From: Kiritimatiellia bacterium | GTDB lineage: Bacteria > Verrucomicrobiota > Kiritimatiellia > RFP12 > UBA1067 | Length of the DNA: 16,091 bases | Assembly (NCBI GenBank): GCA_016303225.1 | Contig: JAEDMC010000052.1 | Location: 1 to 16,091, forward strand | Reading direction: 5' to 3' | Shown here: positions 1 to 7,144 of the stretch, one piece after another | How the letters are laid out: each line of letters begins with the position of its first letter | Numbering within the stretch: position 1 is the first letter of the stretch | Notes under the pieces: generated by a model | Database searches by the model: none | What the model saw: the letters and a program-made list of their open reading frames with translations, nothing else | Told to the model about the DNA's origin: nothing | Made by a program: the position numbers and the translations under genes

Positions 1-65
1 TCCTCCGCGACGCATGCAAACGCACATAGCGACATCACTATCGAGAGAATCGTTTTACGCTTCAT
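1..65 (-). CDS. 5' end of a secreted protein gene (partial, runs off left edge)
   Basis: Only the first 21 codons lie in the window. The reading frame opens with ATG at 65-63 and encodes Met-Lys-Arg-Lys, a hydrophobic stretch (TILSIVMSLCAFACVA) and then an acidic residue. This is the n-region/h-region layout of a Sec signal peptide. The sequence AGGAGA lies 8 nt upstream of the ATG and decides the start. A cysteine follows the hydrophobic core, but the preceding residues (AFA-C) are not a clean lipobox, so a lipoprotein is possible but not favoured. The gene has its own promoter at 102-131. The mature protein is outside the window. By analogy with the neighbouring beta-helix gene it may be another exported surface protein, which is a guess. 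Confidence 0.7.
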   Translation of the reverse strand, partial: MKRKTILSIVMSLCAFACVAE

Positions 66-101
66 TGTCCAGCTCTCCTTGTAAATTCGGTTAGTCCTCA
101 T

Positions 102-131
102 ATTTTACAACAACCCCGGCATCTTTCTCAA
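102..131 (-). promoter_or_regulatory. sigma-70-like promoter of the leftmost gene
   Basis: On the minus strand TTGAGA (131-126) is followed after 18 nt by TAAAAT (107-102). The expected transcription start near 95 gives a leader of about 30 nt to the ATG at 65. The -35 box starts 7 nt past the TAA of the nuclease-domain gene at 138, so the two genes are separate units. Confidence 0.5.
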
Positions 132-137
132 TAGTAC

Positions 138-566
138 TTAAGCAATGTCTGCCGACGAGATCTTGTCGTCCCACGGCTTGGCGAGGTCGGGATCGAAGAC
201 GACGAGCCAGCCTTCGGTGACGCCGAGGTGGTCCATGTAGCGGCAGACCTGGGCGTAGGACTTGTCGCGGTTCTTCTCGTAATTGTACCTGAGCTTCACC
301 TCGACGGCGTACTTCGCCTTGCGGAAGAGGACGCCGAGATCCAGAGCCCCCTTGCCGAGCGCCATCTCGCGGATGATCTGCCCGCCGCCGTTGATGACGC
401 GCTGGAGAAACGCCTGCAGGACAAGGTGCGGATACGCCTCGCGGTACGCGAACGGCGCTTGGTTCATGTCCGCGTTCTCACGCCAGAAGTCCTGAAACGC
501 CGCCATAAGCCCCTGCATGTCCAGTCCGTCGTCGCGCACCCAGGGGTTCTCCGGTACGCGAATCAT
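138..566 (-). CDS. Orphan PD-(D/E)XK nuclease domain, C-terminal remnant of an AAA-ATPase/nuclease
   Basis: The 142-residue product matches the C-terminal part of bacterial ATP-binding proteins that begin (M)ARYFNTAGPC, carry an AAA ATPase, and end in a PD-(D/E)XK nuclease fold. Family landmarks in order are PWVRDDGLDMQGLMAAFQDF, then AFLQRVINGGG, then GALDLG, then the nuclease core YAVEVKLR (E-x-K), then GWLVVFD. The whole ATPase half, about 330 residues, is absent. Reading upstream in frame to an ATA codon at 602-600 gives I-A-R-W-F-N, the remains of the family N-terminus, so the gene looks like an in-frame internal deletion. I place the start at ATG 566 because AGGA lies 7 nt before it; GTG 569 and ATA 602 are alternatives. 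The E-x-K residues are intact, so a folded nuclease domain could still be made. Activity is unknown. Confidence 0.75.
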   Translation of the reverse strand: MIRVPENPWVRDDGLDMQGLMAAFQDFWRENADMNQAPFAYREAYPHLVLQAFLQRVINGGGQIIREMALGKGALDLGVLFRKAKYAVEVKLRYNYEKNRDKSYAQVCRYMDHLGVTEGWLVVFDPDLAKPWDDKISSADIA

Positions 567-609
567 CACCTCGTCCTGCTTGCTGTTAAACCACCTCGCT
601 ATGCCGCGT

Positions 610-618
610 ATTATAGCA
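610..618 (-). promoter_or_regulatory. Extended -10 promoter of the orphan nuclease gene
   Basis: The minus strand reads TGC-TATAAT (618-610), a perfect extended -10, with no good -35. It begins 12 nt past the stop codon of the beta-helix gene at 631. Seven nt after the hexamer is an ATA codon in frame with the nuclease gene. Confidence 0.6.
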
Positions 619-630
619 TAAACAGCCGCC

Positions 631-3600
631 TTACCGCACGATCAGCATCAGGCCGGGCGCGTCGCCCTCGAATGCGCCGAGGTCGACGCGACGGGCGCAG
701 ACGCGCTTCTTGCCGGCGAAGTCTGTCGCGCCCGTCATCCACGGCTGGTTGAGTCCCTTGCCAATGAGCGGCGATCCACCGGCGGGCACGTAGTCCCAGC
801 CGCCACGCGAGGTGAAGCAGGGATCGTCGCCGACGAGAACGCCCGTGCCGGCCGGAGTCGTGTCCTTGCCCTTCACGCTCAGCCAGCAGTTGCCGATCTT
901 GCCGCCCGTCACGCGGCAGTAGTTCCAGTCGCCCGACGTCGCTTCTGTCGAATAGAAGACACAGTTCGTCGCGAATCCGCCCGTCATGTTGAGACAACTG
1001 CCGTAAGTGCCGCCGTATGTCTGGTGCAACACGTCACCGTCGTTCACGACGACCGTGCAGCTCTCAAGATGTCCGCCCGAGAGATTGACGCCCGCGCAGT
1101 CCGTCGACCGGTTGCCGACAATGAGGCAGTTGCGCACCGTGCCGCCAGAAACGCGCACCGTGCCGTCACGGCTGCTCCAGCTGCTCTTGTCGCGCTTGTC
1201 ACCGCAATCCGTCACCATCACGTGCGAAACAACACCGCCTTCTGCCGAGATGAGATACTCGCGGGTATTGCCCTGTCCGCCGCCCAGCACGCCGTTGGAC
1301 GACTTGATCGTGCCGTTCGAGACGACGGCCGAACCCGAGACGGCCAGCAACTTGTCGTACCCGGCGCAGTTGTCAATCTGGAAGTTGCTGAGGCGCGCGC
1401 TGCCCGACACGGAAACACCATACTGCCAGTTCCACGCCGTCGTGCGGCAGTTGGTCATCACCAGACCGTCGCAGACGCCACCGCGGATTGTCACCAGCGT
1501 GTCGCCGGACTGATTGGACCGGTTCCGCACAACGACATCTCGCGCCACGCCGTTGTTCAGCGAGAAGCCAAGTCCGCTGAAGACAAAGTTAGAGATGGAG
1601 CAGCCCGCGTGACTGAATACAGGCGCATTCCCCGAATTGAAGATCGCGCCGTCCTCGCCCACAATCGCCATCGCCGTCGTCAGGTTAAACCCGCACGTCG
1701 AATGGTTGCCTGACGAGAAATGAACCGTGAAGGTGCGCGTGTCGTCTTGGGGATGGTCAATCGCCAAGATCGTGTCCAGCGTCTTGGCCGCCTTCTCCCA
1801 GCTGTCGTAAGGTGCCTCGTTCGAGCCATCGGGCGAGACGTAGAAAACGCCGTTATGGACGGGAAGTGAAACCTCCGCCGTCTTCGTCTGCTTTCCGTCC
1901 GAGACGGAACATACGACAACATACGGCGCCGACCGCGGCAGGAGCGCGAACTCCTTCGCGCCGGACGACGTCCCCGCCGCCTCGCCGTCAAGCGTCCAGA
2001 CGAACTCGGGGTTGACGACGGGATCGTAGCCTATCTTCGCCTCAGGCGTGGCCGTATAGACGACCTTCTCGCCATCCAGCCGGCTGAAGGCCGTCTCCAG
2101 CGTCAGCAGCAGTTCCGCCTCAAGCTCGTCACCCTCGAACGCACCCATGTCGACGACGGCGTTGACGACGCGGTTCGAGCCTCGCAGGTCCACGGAGCCC
2201 TCGGTGATCCAGTCGAGCGCCGCACCGCAGTCACGGGCGAGCGACAAACTGGTCGGCACGAAATCGGCGTCCAGCGCCGGATCGCCACCCTTGTTGGTTT
2301 CGCCGGCCTTCTTGGTGAGCGACCACGAATACTCGAACGTGCCGCCAGAAAGCGTCACGCCGTCGATATTCTGGTCGTTCCAGAAGATCGAGTTGACGAC
2401 ACGCCCGCCCGTCTGCTTCAGGTTGCGCTGACTGCCCGATGCGCTCGCCGCAAGCGTGCCTCCAACCACAGTGCAGTTCTCGACAGCGCCATTTTGAATA
2501 TCAATGCCGGCGTTTTCTTTCGCGGAACAGTCGGCGATCAGGCAGTTGCGCAGCGTCGCCTTGGCGCCGATAACGGACACCACGCCGCCGTAGCTCTTGT
2601 TTCCCCTTCCGGTCGATCCGGTACCGCCGAAATTCGTGATGACGCAGTGGGTGACCAGACCCGCCGACAAGGTGATTGCCTGATAGCGCAGATTCCCGCC
2701 CACAGACGTCATGGGGCTATTGCGGAAAATGCAGTTCGACATGACCGATTCCTCGCCGTCCACATAGGCGACCGTATCGAGGTTTTCCATGTTTTCGAAA
2801 AGACAGTCGCTCACGAGCGACGATCCGGAAAGCTGCACCACGGGATCCGAATAGGCGTATGCAGAGGTCGCCCCCCTGAAAACGCAGTTCGAGACCATCG
2901 AGCCAGAGACCAGGATGAAATACGCCGACGTGCCGCCGACGACGTTCTGCAGGTTCTGCACCGTGCAATTGCGCATGCAGCTGCCAGAGTAGAAGCGCAA
3001 CGCGTGGGTACGTCCGTTGACAACGGTAAAGCCGTCCAGCACCTGCCGTCCGTCGGAGAACGTTATGCCTGGATCGACCTTGTTGATGTCCAGGACGGGC
3101 GCCGCGCCAGACTTGGCGACGAAGCGCACGGGGACGCTCAGGACCAGATCGCTCAGCCGGTATGTGCCGTCAGCCACCTCAACGGTCACAACAGCATCCT
3201 CGCCCTCCGGATAACCAGGCAGGGCCGTACTCGCCGGCATGAGGAAGTCAATCACGTCCGCGAGCGTCTTCGCGGCCTTCGCGGGCGTTTCATACGGAGA
3301 TTCCGGCGTGGCGTTCTCCGCATCGACATACATCCTCTTCGGATAGATGAGGACGCAATTCTGCAGCTCATGCTCAATCGGCGCGATGCTACCGTCCGTC
3401 GGCGTCACGACGAGCTTCACCGTATGGAGGCCGACCGGCAGCGCGTCGGTTTCGAGGACGAGTCCCGTGCCGACAGGCTCAGCCCCGTCATCAACATACC
3501 AGGCGACGGTCGCACCGTCCGCCCCCTGCCCCGCCACGCTCGCGGAGAAAACAACTGTCTTGTCCGCAGCATCGACGCGGAACTGGTTGTTGGCGACCTT

Positions 3601-4827
3601 GAAGCCGCAGCTCAACGGACCATCCTCACCGTACTGCCCCTCGAACGCTCCCATGTCCGGCGCATCGCCCATCACGCGGTCCGCACCCCTGACATCCGTC
3701 GCGCCCTCGGTCATCCAGGGCAGAAGAGCTCCGGCGTTCACGGCTTCCGAGCAGATTCCCGGCGTATAATCCCCGGCCTCGGGGTCAAGGAAAAACGGAA
3801 CGCCGACCTTGTTCCCCACGCCGGTGCTGACGGCGACCGGCACGAGGTTTGTCGCGAACGTCCCCGACGAGACATAGACGGACGCGCTGCCCCGCTCGCC
3901 GTCGTCAAAGATGTTGTTGACCGCCGTACCACCCGTCATGTGGAGCGAAAGGCCGTTCTGCGAGGCGTTGTTGCGAATAGTACCAACCACCGTGCAGTTC
4001 TCGAGCCGCCCGCTCCCGGAAAGGGCGACCGCACCATACGACTGGACAACATTGTCCGCGATCAGGCAGTTGCGCACCGTTCCGGCCGAAAGCAGGATCG
4101 TGCCGTACCGCGCGGAATTCAGCTTCCCGTTTTCGACGATCCTCGAGTGCGTGACCAGAGCGTTGCTGCCATTGACCTTGAGGGCGGCGAAGGTCTGTCC
4201 GTTGCCGGCCTGCGCACCCGTGCGATAGTTGTCGATCGTGCCCTTGATCAGGCAGTTCGAGATCGTTCCGCCAGTGATGTTGACGGCCTCGTCCGGACCG
4301 TACATATCGACGAACCGCGAATTCTTGACGAGTCCGGCGCTCTGACAAAGAATATAACCCTGCCCCGACCAGTTGCGGAAGATGTTCGTCGCGCAGCAGT
4401 CGTCGAGAACGGCGTCGGCGCCGGTGACATTGAAGACCTTGCCTTGCTCCGTGATTCCTGCGACCGTGACCCGACGGCACGTGCCGGCAGCGACATTGAT
4501 GAATCCGCTCGCCTTAGTTCCCGAGAAACCGACGTCCTCCAGGACCGCACCGGCGTTGTTCAGCGTGATGGCCGTGGCATTTGCGCCCGCCGCCAGAACG
4601 GACTTCGCACCCGCGCCTCGAATCGTAATCGCCTTCGTGACCGAAAGCGACACGCAGGCATAATTACCCTCGCCCAGCGTGATGGTGTCGCCGTCGTTCG
4701 CCTGTGCGACGGCCGCGGCGAGATCCCCGCCGTCAGCGAGCTCCTGATCCGCCGCGCGGACTTCGCCCGCACCGAACGCACACAACACCGCAGCTGAGGC
4801 CGCGGCGAACTTACCGAGCTTACTCAT
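631..4827 (-). CDS. Exported three-module parallel beta-helix protein, choice-of-anchor Q type
   Basis: The 1398-residue product starts with a Sec signal peptide (MSKLGKF, an alanine-rich core, cleavage likely after VRA near residue 25). Three modules follow, about residues 27-395, 497-897 and 994-1386. Each is a right-handed beta-helix built of short coils such as RNCLIAD and ENCTVV, and each ends in the signature [DN]-x-R-x(3)-RV ... D-[ML]-GAFEG. Modules 2 and 3 open with YVDAEN / YVSPDGSNEAPYDSWEKAAK-type segments. Segments of roughly 100 residues between modules look Ig/PKD-like. The protein ends ten residues after the last GAFEG, with no transmembrane or sorting tail, so its anchoring is unclear. 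The start is set by AGGAAGGG 7 nt before ATG 4827; in-frame ATG codons farther upstream lie in the leader and lack this site. The family is usually cell-surface or secreted and may bind glycans. No polysaccharide-lyase catalytic site is evident. Confidence 0.85.
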   Translation of the reverse strand: MSKLGKFAAASAAVLCAFGAGEVRAADQELADGGDLAAAVAQANDGDTITLGEGNYACVSLSVTKAITIRGAGAKSVLAAGANATAITLNNAGAVLEDVGFSGTKASGFINVAAGTCRRVTVAGITEQGKVFNVTGADAVLDDCCATNIFRNWSGQGYILCQSAGLVKNSRFVDMYGPDEAVNITGGTISNCLIKGTIDNYRTGAQAGNGQTFAALKVNGSNALVTHSRIVENGKLNSARYGTILLSAGTVRNCLIADNVVQSYGAVALSGSGRLENCTVVGTIRNNASQNGLSLHMTGGTAVNNIFDDGERGSASVYVSSGTFATNLVPVAVSTGVGNKVGVPFFLDPEAGDYTPGICSEAVNAGALLPWMTEGATDVRGADRVMGDAPDMGAFEGQYGEDGPLSCGFKVANNQFRVDAADKTVVFSASVAGQGADGATVAWYVDDGAEPVGTGLVLETDALPVGLHTVKLVVTPTDGSIAPIEHELQNCVLIYPKRMYVDAENATPESPYETPAKAAKTLADVIDFLMPASTALPGYPEGEDAVVTVEVADGTYRLSDLVLSVPVRFVAKSGAAPVLDINKVDPGITFSDGRQVLDGFTVVNGRTHALRFYSGSCMRNCTVQNLQNVVGGTSAYFILVSGSMVSNCVFRGATSAYAYSDPVVQLSGSSLVSDCLFENMENLDTVAYVDGEESVMSNCIFRNSPMTSVGGNLRYQAITLSAGLVTHCVITNFGGTGSTGRGNKSYGGVVSVIGAKATLRNCLIADCSAKENAGIDIQNGAVENCTVVGGTLAASASGSQRNLKQTGGRVVNSIFWNDQNIDGVTLSGGTFEYSWSLTKKAGETNKGGDPALDADFVPTSLSLARDCGAALDWITEGSVDLRGSNRVVNAVVDMGAFEGDELEAELLLTLETAFSRLDGEKVVYTATPEAKIGYDPVVNPEFVWTLDGEAAGTSSGAKEFALLPRSAPYVVVCSVSDGKQTKTAEVSLPVHNGVFYVSPDGSNEAPYDSWEKAAKTLDTILAIDHPQDDTRTFTVHFSSGNHSTCGFNLTTAMAIVGEDGAIFNSGNAPVFSHAGCSISNFVFSGLGFSLNNGVARDVVVRNRSNQSGDTLVTIRGGVCDGLVMTNCRTTAWNWQYGVSVSGSARLSNFQIDNCAGYDKLLAVSGSAVVSNGTIKSSNGVLGGGQGNTREYLISAEGGVVSHVMVTDCGDKRDKSSWSSRDGTVRVSGGTVRNCLIVGNRSTDCAGVNLSGGHLESCTVVVNDGDVLHQTYGGTYGSCLNMTGGFATNCVFYSTEATSGDWNYCRVTGGKIGNCWLSVKGKDTTPAGTGVLVGDDPCFTSRGGWDYVPAGGSPLIGKGLNQPWMTGATDFAGKKRVCARRVDLGAFEGDAPGLMLIVR

Positions 4828-4863
4828 GATTGATCCCTTCCTGGACTGTGAATCTTGCCGTGG

Positions 4864-4906
4864 GCGCATTTCCGTGAAATGCGCAATCCGACGCAATCGC
4901 GTCGGA
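4864..4906 (-). promoter_or_regulatory. Two tandem hairpins in the 5' leader of the beta-helix gene
   Basis: Two perfect 8-bp stems lie side by side. One is GCGCATTT with AAATGCGC around a 5-nt loop (4864-4884); the other is TCCGACGC with GCGTCGGA around a 4-nt loop (4887-4906). Both fall in the long untranslated leader (about 4974 to 4828), roughly 25-35 nt upstream of the ribosome-binding site. Neither is followed by a T-tract, so they look like leader structure (mRNA stability or translational control) and not terminators. No known riboswitch is recognised. Confidence 0.5.
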
Positions 4907-4978
4907 GCAGAGAGATGATTACCCACCTCCCCTGGGGAAATTCGCAATTATCGCAACTTAGCGTTGTCATCGCGACGC

Positions 4979-5008
4979 AGTATATACCATATCGCCGCGA
5001 AAAGTCAA
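4979..5008 (-). promoter_or_regulatory. Promoter of the beta-helix gene with a -35-like box
   Basis: On the minus strand TTGACT (5008-5003) is followed after 16 nt by TATATA preceded by TGG, or after 18 nt by TATACT (4984-4979). Transcription would start near 4974. Most other promoters in the window rely on an extended -10 alone. It begins 7 nt beyond the stop codon of the broken AAA-ATPase gene. Confidence 0.5.
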
Positions 5009-5014
5009 GTACGT

Positions 5015-5600
5015 TCAGAGCTTCGCGAAAAGCGGCTCGTCGATGTTGCGCTTCGCCGTGCGGAAGTTGACGCCGACGAGCGTGACGGGGCGCTTGTCAC
5101 CCTTGTAGACGTCGGCCTTCCTCTTCTCGCGGACCTGACGGATCGCCGCCTGCGACGACATATCCCCCCTGCTTGTCCGCGAGCCCTTCGAGGAAGGCCG
5201 CGAATGCGCTGCCGGCGGTCACGATGTCCGTCTTGGCGAGCCGGACCTTGAACGAACGGGCGAGGCGCAGCACCATTCCGAGAAGAACCGCCTCCAACGC
5301 TTCCGGAGTGGACGCCTTCGCCTTCGACATGTCGAGCATCACGACCGGATACGTCGTCTTCCAGGCCCAGCGCCTCTTCTCGATCTTGAGTCCCCTGAAA
5401 AGATCCTTCCGCCCTTCAAACAGGCACTTCAGCGTCGAGAGCATGAGGGACTTCCCGAACCGCCGCGGACGGGAGATGAAGAACTGGCGTCCTTCCTTTT
5501 CGGAAGCCAGCCGCCACAGAAGGTCGGTCTTGTCCACATAGACGTAACCGCCCTTGCGCAGGTTCTCGAACGAGTAGATGTCGGTCGCGATCTTTTCTAT
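5015..5600 (-). pseudogene. Broken AAA-ATPase-like / PD-(D/E)XK gene with internal deletion and frameshift
   Basis: The first part reads EKIATDIYSFENLRKGGY, then VYVDKT, then RPRRFGKS (the P-loop form of this family), and runs to about FLEGLADKQGGYVV. That is the N-terminal AAA-ATPase-like domain. Near 5140-5160 the frame breaks. The next frame reads AAIRQVREKRKADVYKGDKR, then PVTLVGVNF, then KRNIDEPL to TGA at 5015-5017, which is the tail of the PD-(D/E)XK domain typical of the same proteins. Intact members have about 520-560 residues, so roughly 300 residues are gone, including the Walker B region and the nuclease core. The remaining span is 586 nt, not a multiple of three. The natural start position (5600-5598) is ATA, not ATG, 7 nt after TATAAT. 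An uninterrupted frame from GTG 5657 overlaps the end of purF and is unlikely to be the real start. Confidence 0.85.
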
Positions 5601-5607
5601 GCCGCTT

Positions 5608-5616
5608 ATTATAGCA
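5608..5616 (-). promoter_or_regulatory. Extended -10 promoter of the broken AAA-ATPase gene
   Basis: The minus strand reads TGC-TATAAT (5616-5608), then 7 nt and the ATA codon. The hexamer and the 11 nt after it match the promoter at 610-615 except at one position (TATAATANGCGGCATAG). It begins 6 nt after the purF stop codon. Confidence 0.6.
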
Positions 5617-5622
5617 AAATGA

Positions 5623-7086
5623 TCAGTGGCACTGGTGCGGACAGCCCTGGCAGCCATGGGCGCAGGAACACGGCATCGAGACGTCTTCGCCCGTCCAGCA
5701 ATAGGTGCAGAGCTGGTCCTTCGGAAGCCCGATCGCCTTCACGAGATCGTCCACCGTCTGGAACTTGAGGGACGTCAGGTTCAGCATCTCTCGGATGTAC
5801 TCGACCATGCCCTGATACGGCGCACCGTCCGGATCGATGTACTTCGCGATGTCCGCGCCCTCGCCCTCTTGTCTGCGGATGTAGCGGCGCGTAATGAGGT
5901 CGTACTCGCTCTTCGAACGCGAGAAGTTGATGAAGCGGCAGGGATAGAGGAGCGGCGGACACGCAATCCGGATATGCGTCTCCTTGCAGCCCTCGCCGTA
6001 GAGGCGGTCGGCCTGCTTGCCGAGCTGGGTGCCGCGGACGATCGAGTCGTCGCAGAAGACGAGCCGGCGGTCCTTGATGAGACCGGGAATCGGAATGAGC
6101 TTCATCGACGCGACGTGCTCGCGCTGCTTCTGTTCGCTCGGCATGAACGAACGCGCCCAGGTCGGGGTGTACTTCACGAACGGACGGCAGTACTTGATCG
6201 TCTTCTCGTGCGCGTAGCCGAGCGCATGGGAGATGCCGCTGTCGGGAATGCCGCACGCCGCGTCGACGGTGAGGTCTGCATCGCGCTTCGCGAGCGCACT
6301 GCCACAGCGGTAGCGCGCCATCTCGACGTTGCGGCCCTCGTAGGACGAGGCCGGATAGCCGTAGTAGACCCACATGAACGCGCAGATCGCCATCTTCTTG
6401 CCGGGCTCAATCACGGTGGTGACGCCGTCCGGCTCCATCTCGACCATTTCGCCGGGACCGAGGTCGCGCAGGTGGTCATAGCCGAGGTTGGGGAGCGCGC
6501 AAGACTCCATGAGCGCAATCGTCGCGCCTTCCTTCCTCCCAATCGCCACCGGCGTGCGGCCATACTTGTCGCGCGCGGCGTAGAGGCGCCCGTCCTCGGT
6601 CATCAGCAGGATGGAGACCGACCCCTTCACCTTCTCCTGAACGTACTTGACGCCTTCGACGATTGAGGGCTGCGTCGCGATGAGCGCGCTCACGACTTCG
6701 GTCGGACCGACCATTCCCGAGTTCGTCGAATACTGGAGCTGCGCCGAGTTCTTCGTGAAGAGCTCGGTCATCAATTCCTTCTGGTTGGTGATGAGACCGA
6801 CCGTGACGATGCCGAACGTGCCGAGCTTCGAGCTCATGATGAGCGGCTGCGGATCGGTGTCGCTGATGACGCCGATGCCGACGGGGCCTTCGAAGCGGGC
6901 GACGTCATGCTCGAACTTGGAGCGGAACGGCGAGTTCTGGATGTTGTGAATGGACCGCTGAAAGCCCTTCGGCCCCAAGACGGCCATGCCGCCCCTGTGC
7001 GTTCCGAGATGAGAATGATAGTCCGTGCCGAAAAAGAGATCGCTGACGCAATCCTGTTCCGATATGACCCCGCAAAATCCGCCCAT
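5623..7086 (-). CDS. purF: Amidophosphoribosyltransferase, divergent PurF subfamily
   Basis: The 487-residue product resembles glutamine PRPP amidotransferase, the first committed step of purine synthesis (PRPP to 5-phosphoribosylamine, cytosolic). The phosphoribosyltransferase half is conventional: PRPP loop LVFCDDSIVRGTQ at 342-354. The four [4Fe-4S] ligand positions known from Bacillus PurF appear as C235, C383, C460 and C463. The glutaminase half is divergent: after the short leader MGGF the nucleophile-like Cys5 is present and HRG is kept (30-32), but the usual RY[SA]T, NGN and SD[ST]E motifs read ISDT (74-77), VGL (96-98) and GPTE (127-130). These changes match a divergent PurF group I recall from clostridia and spirochaetes. 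A short tail holds five extra cysteines. AAGGAG 5 nt upstream fixes ATG 7086. The gene has its own promoter, divergent from rlmN. It could be the main PurF or a paralogue. Confidence 0.88.
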   Translation of the reverse strand: MGGFCGVISEQDCVSDLFFGTDYHSHLGTHRGGMAVLGPKGFQRSIHNIQNSPFRSKFEHDVARFEGPVGIGVISDTDPQPLIMSSKLGTFGIVTVGLITNQKELMTELFTKNSAQLQYSTNSGMVGPTEVVSALIATQPSIVEGVKYVQEKVKGSVSILLMTEDGRLYAARDKYGRTPVAIGRKEGATIALMESCALPNLGYDHLRDLGPGEMVEMEPDGVTTVIEPGKKMAICAFMWVYYGYPASSYEGRNVEMARYRCGSALAKRDADLTVDAACGIPDSGISHALGYAHEKTIKYCRPFVKYTPTWARSFMPSEQKQREHVASMKLIPIPGLIKDRRLVFCDDSIVRGTQLGKQADRLYGEGCKETHIRIACPPLLYPCRFINFSRSKSEYDLITRRYIRRQEGEGADIAKYIDPDGAPYQGMVEYIREMLNLTSLKFQTVDDLVKAIGLPKDQLCTYCWTGEDVSMPCSCAHGCQGCPHQCH

Positions 7087-7113
7087 TTTCGCTCCTTAGT
7101 GGTGTGGGCGTAT

Positions 7114-7122
7114 ATTATACCA
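7114..7122 (-). promoter_or_regulatory. Extended -10 promoter of purF
   Basis: The minus strand reads TGG-TATAAT (7122-7114). Transcription should begin near 7107, giving a leader of about 20 nt that contains the AAGGAG site. No good -35 is seen. It lies back to back with the rlmN promoter. Confidence 0.65.
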
Positions 7123-7127
7123 AAGTT

Positions 7128-7136
7128 TGATATAAT
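7128..7136 (+). promoter_or_regulatory. Extended -10 promoter of rlmN
   Basis: TGA-TATAAT on the plus strand ends 8 nt before the rlmN ATG at 7145. The expected start site is within a few nt of the ATG, and there is no Shine-Dalgarno, so the transcript is probably leaderless or nearly so. Confidence 0.65.
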
Positions 7137-7144
7137 ATGGGGCC

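Noticed and set aside
2494..4797. Long plus-strand open frame of 767 codons opposite the beta-helix gene
   Set aside because: Arg/His/Asp-rich, no domains, no ribosome-binding site. An antisense shadow of a GC-rich coding region with few stops; the same holds for the 799-codon frame opposite smc and the 603-codon frame opposite SNF2.
4907..4975. Additional small repeats (CGCAATTATCGCAA, CCCCTGGGG) in the beta-helix leader
   Set aside because: Short and imperfect; no convincing operator or riboswitch fold beyond the two hairpins already listed.
600..5616. Shared promoter string at 600-618 and 5598-5616 as ends of a transposon or composite element carrying the beta-helix gene
   Set aside because: Both copies are in the same orientation, with no inverted repeats, target duplications or transposase, and each fits as the promoter of its own adjacent gene.
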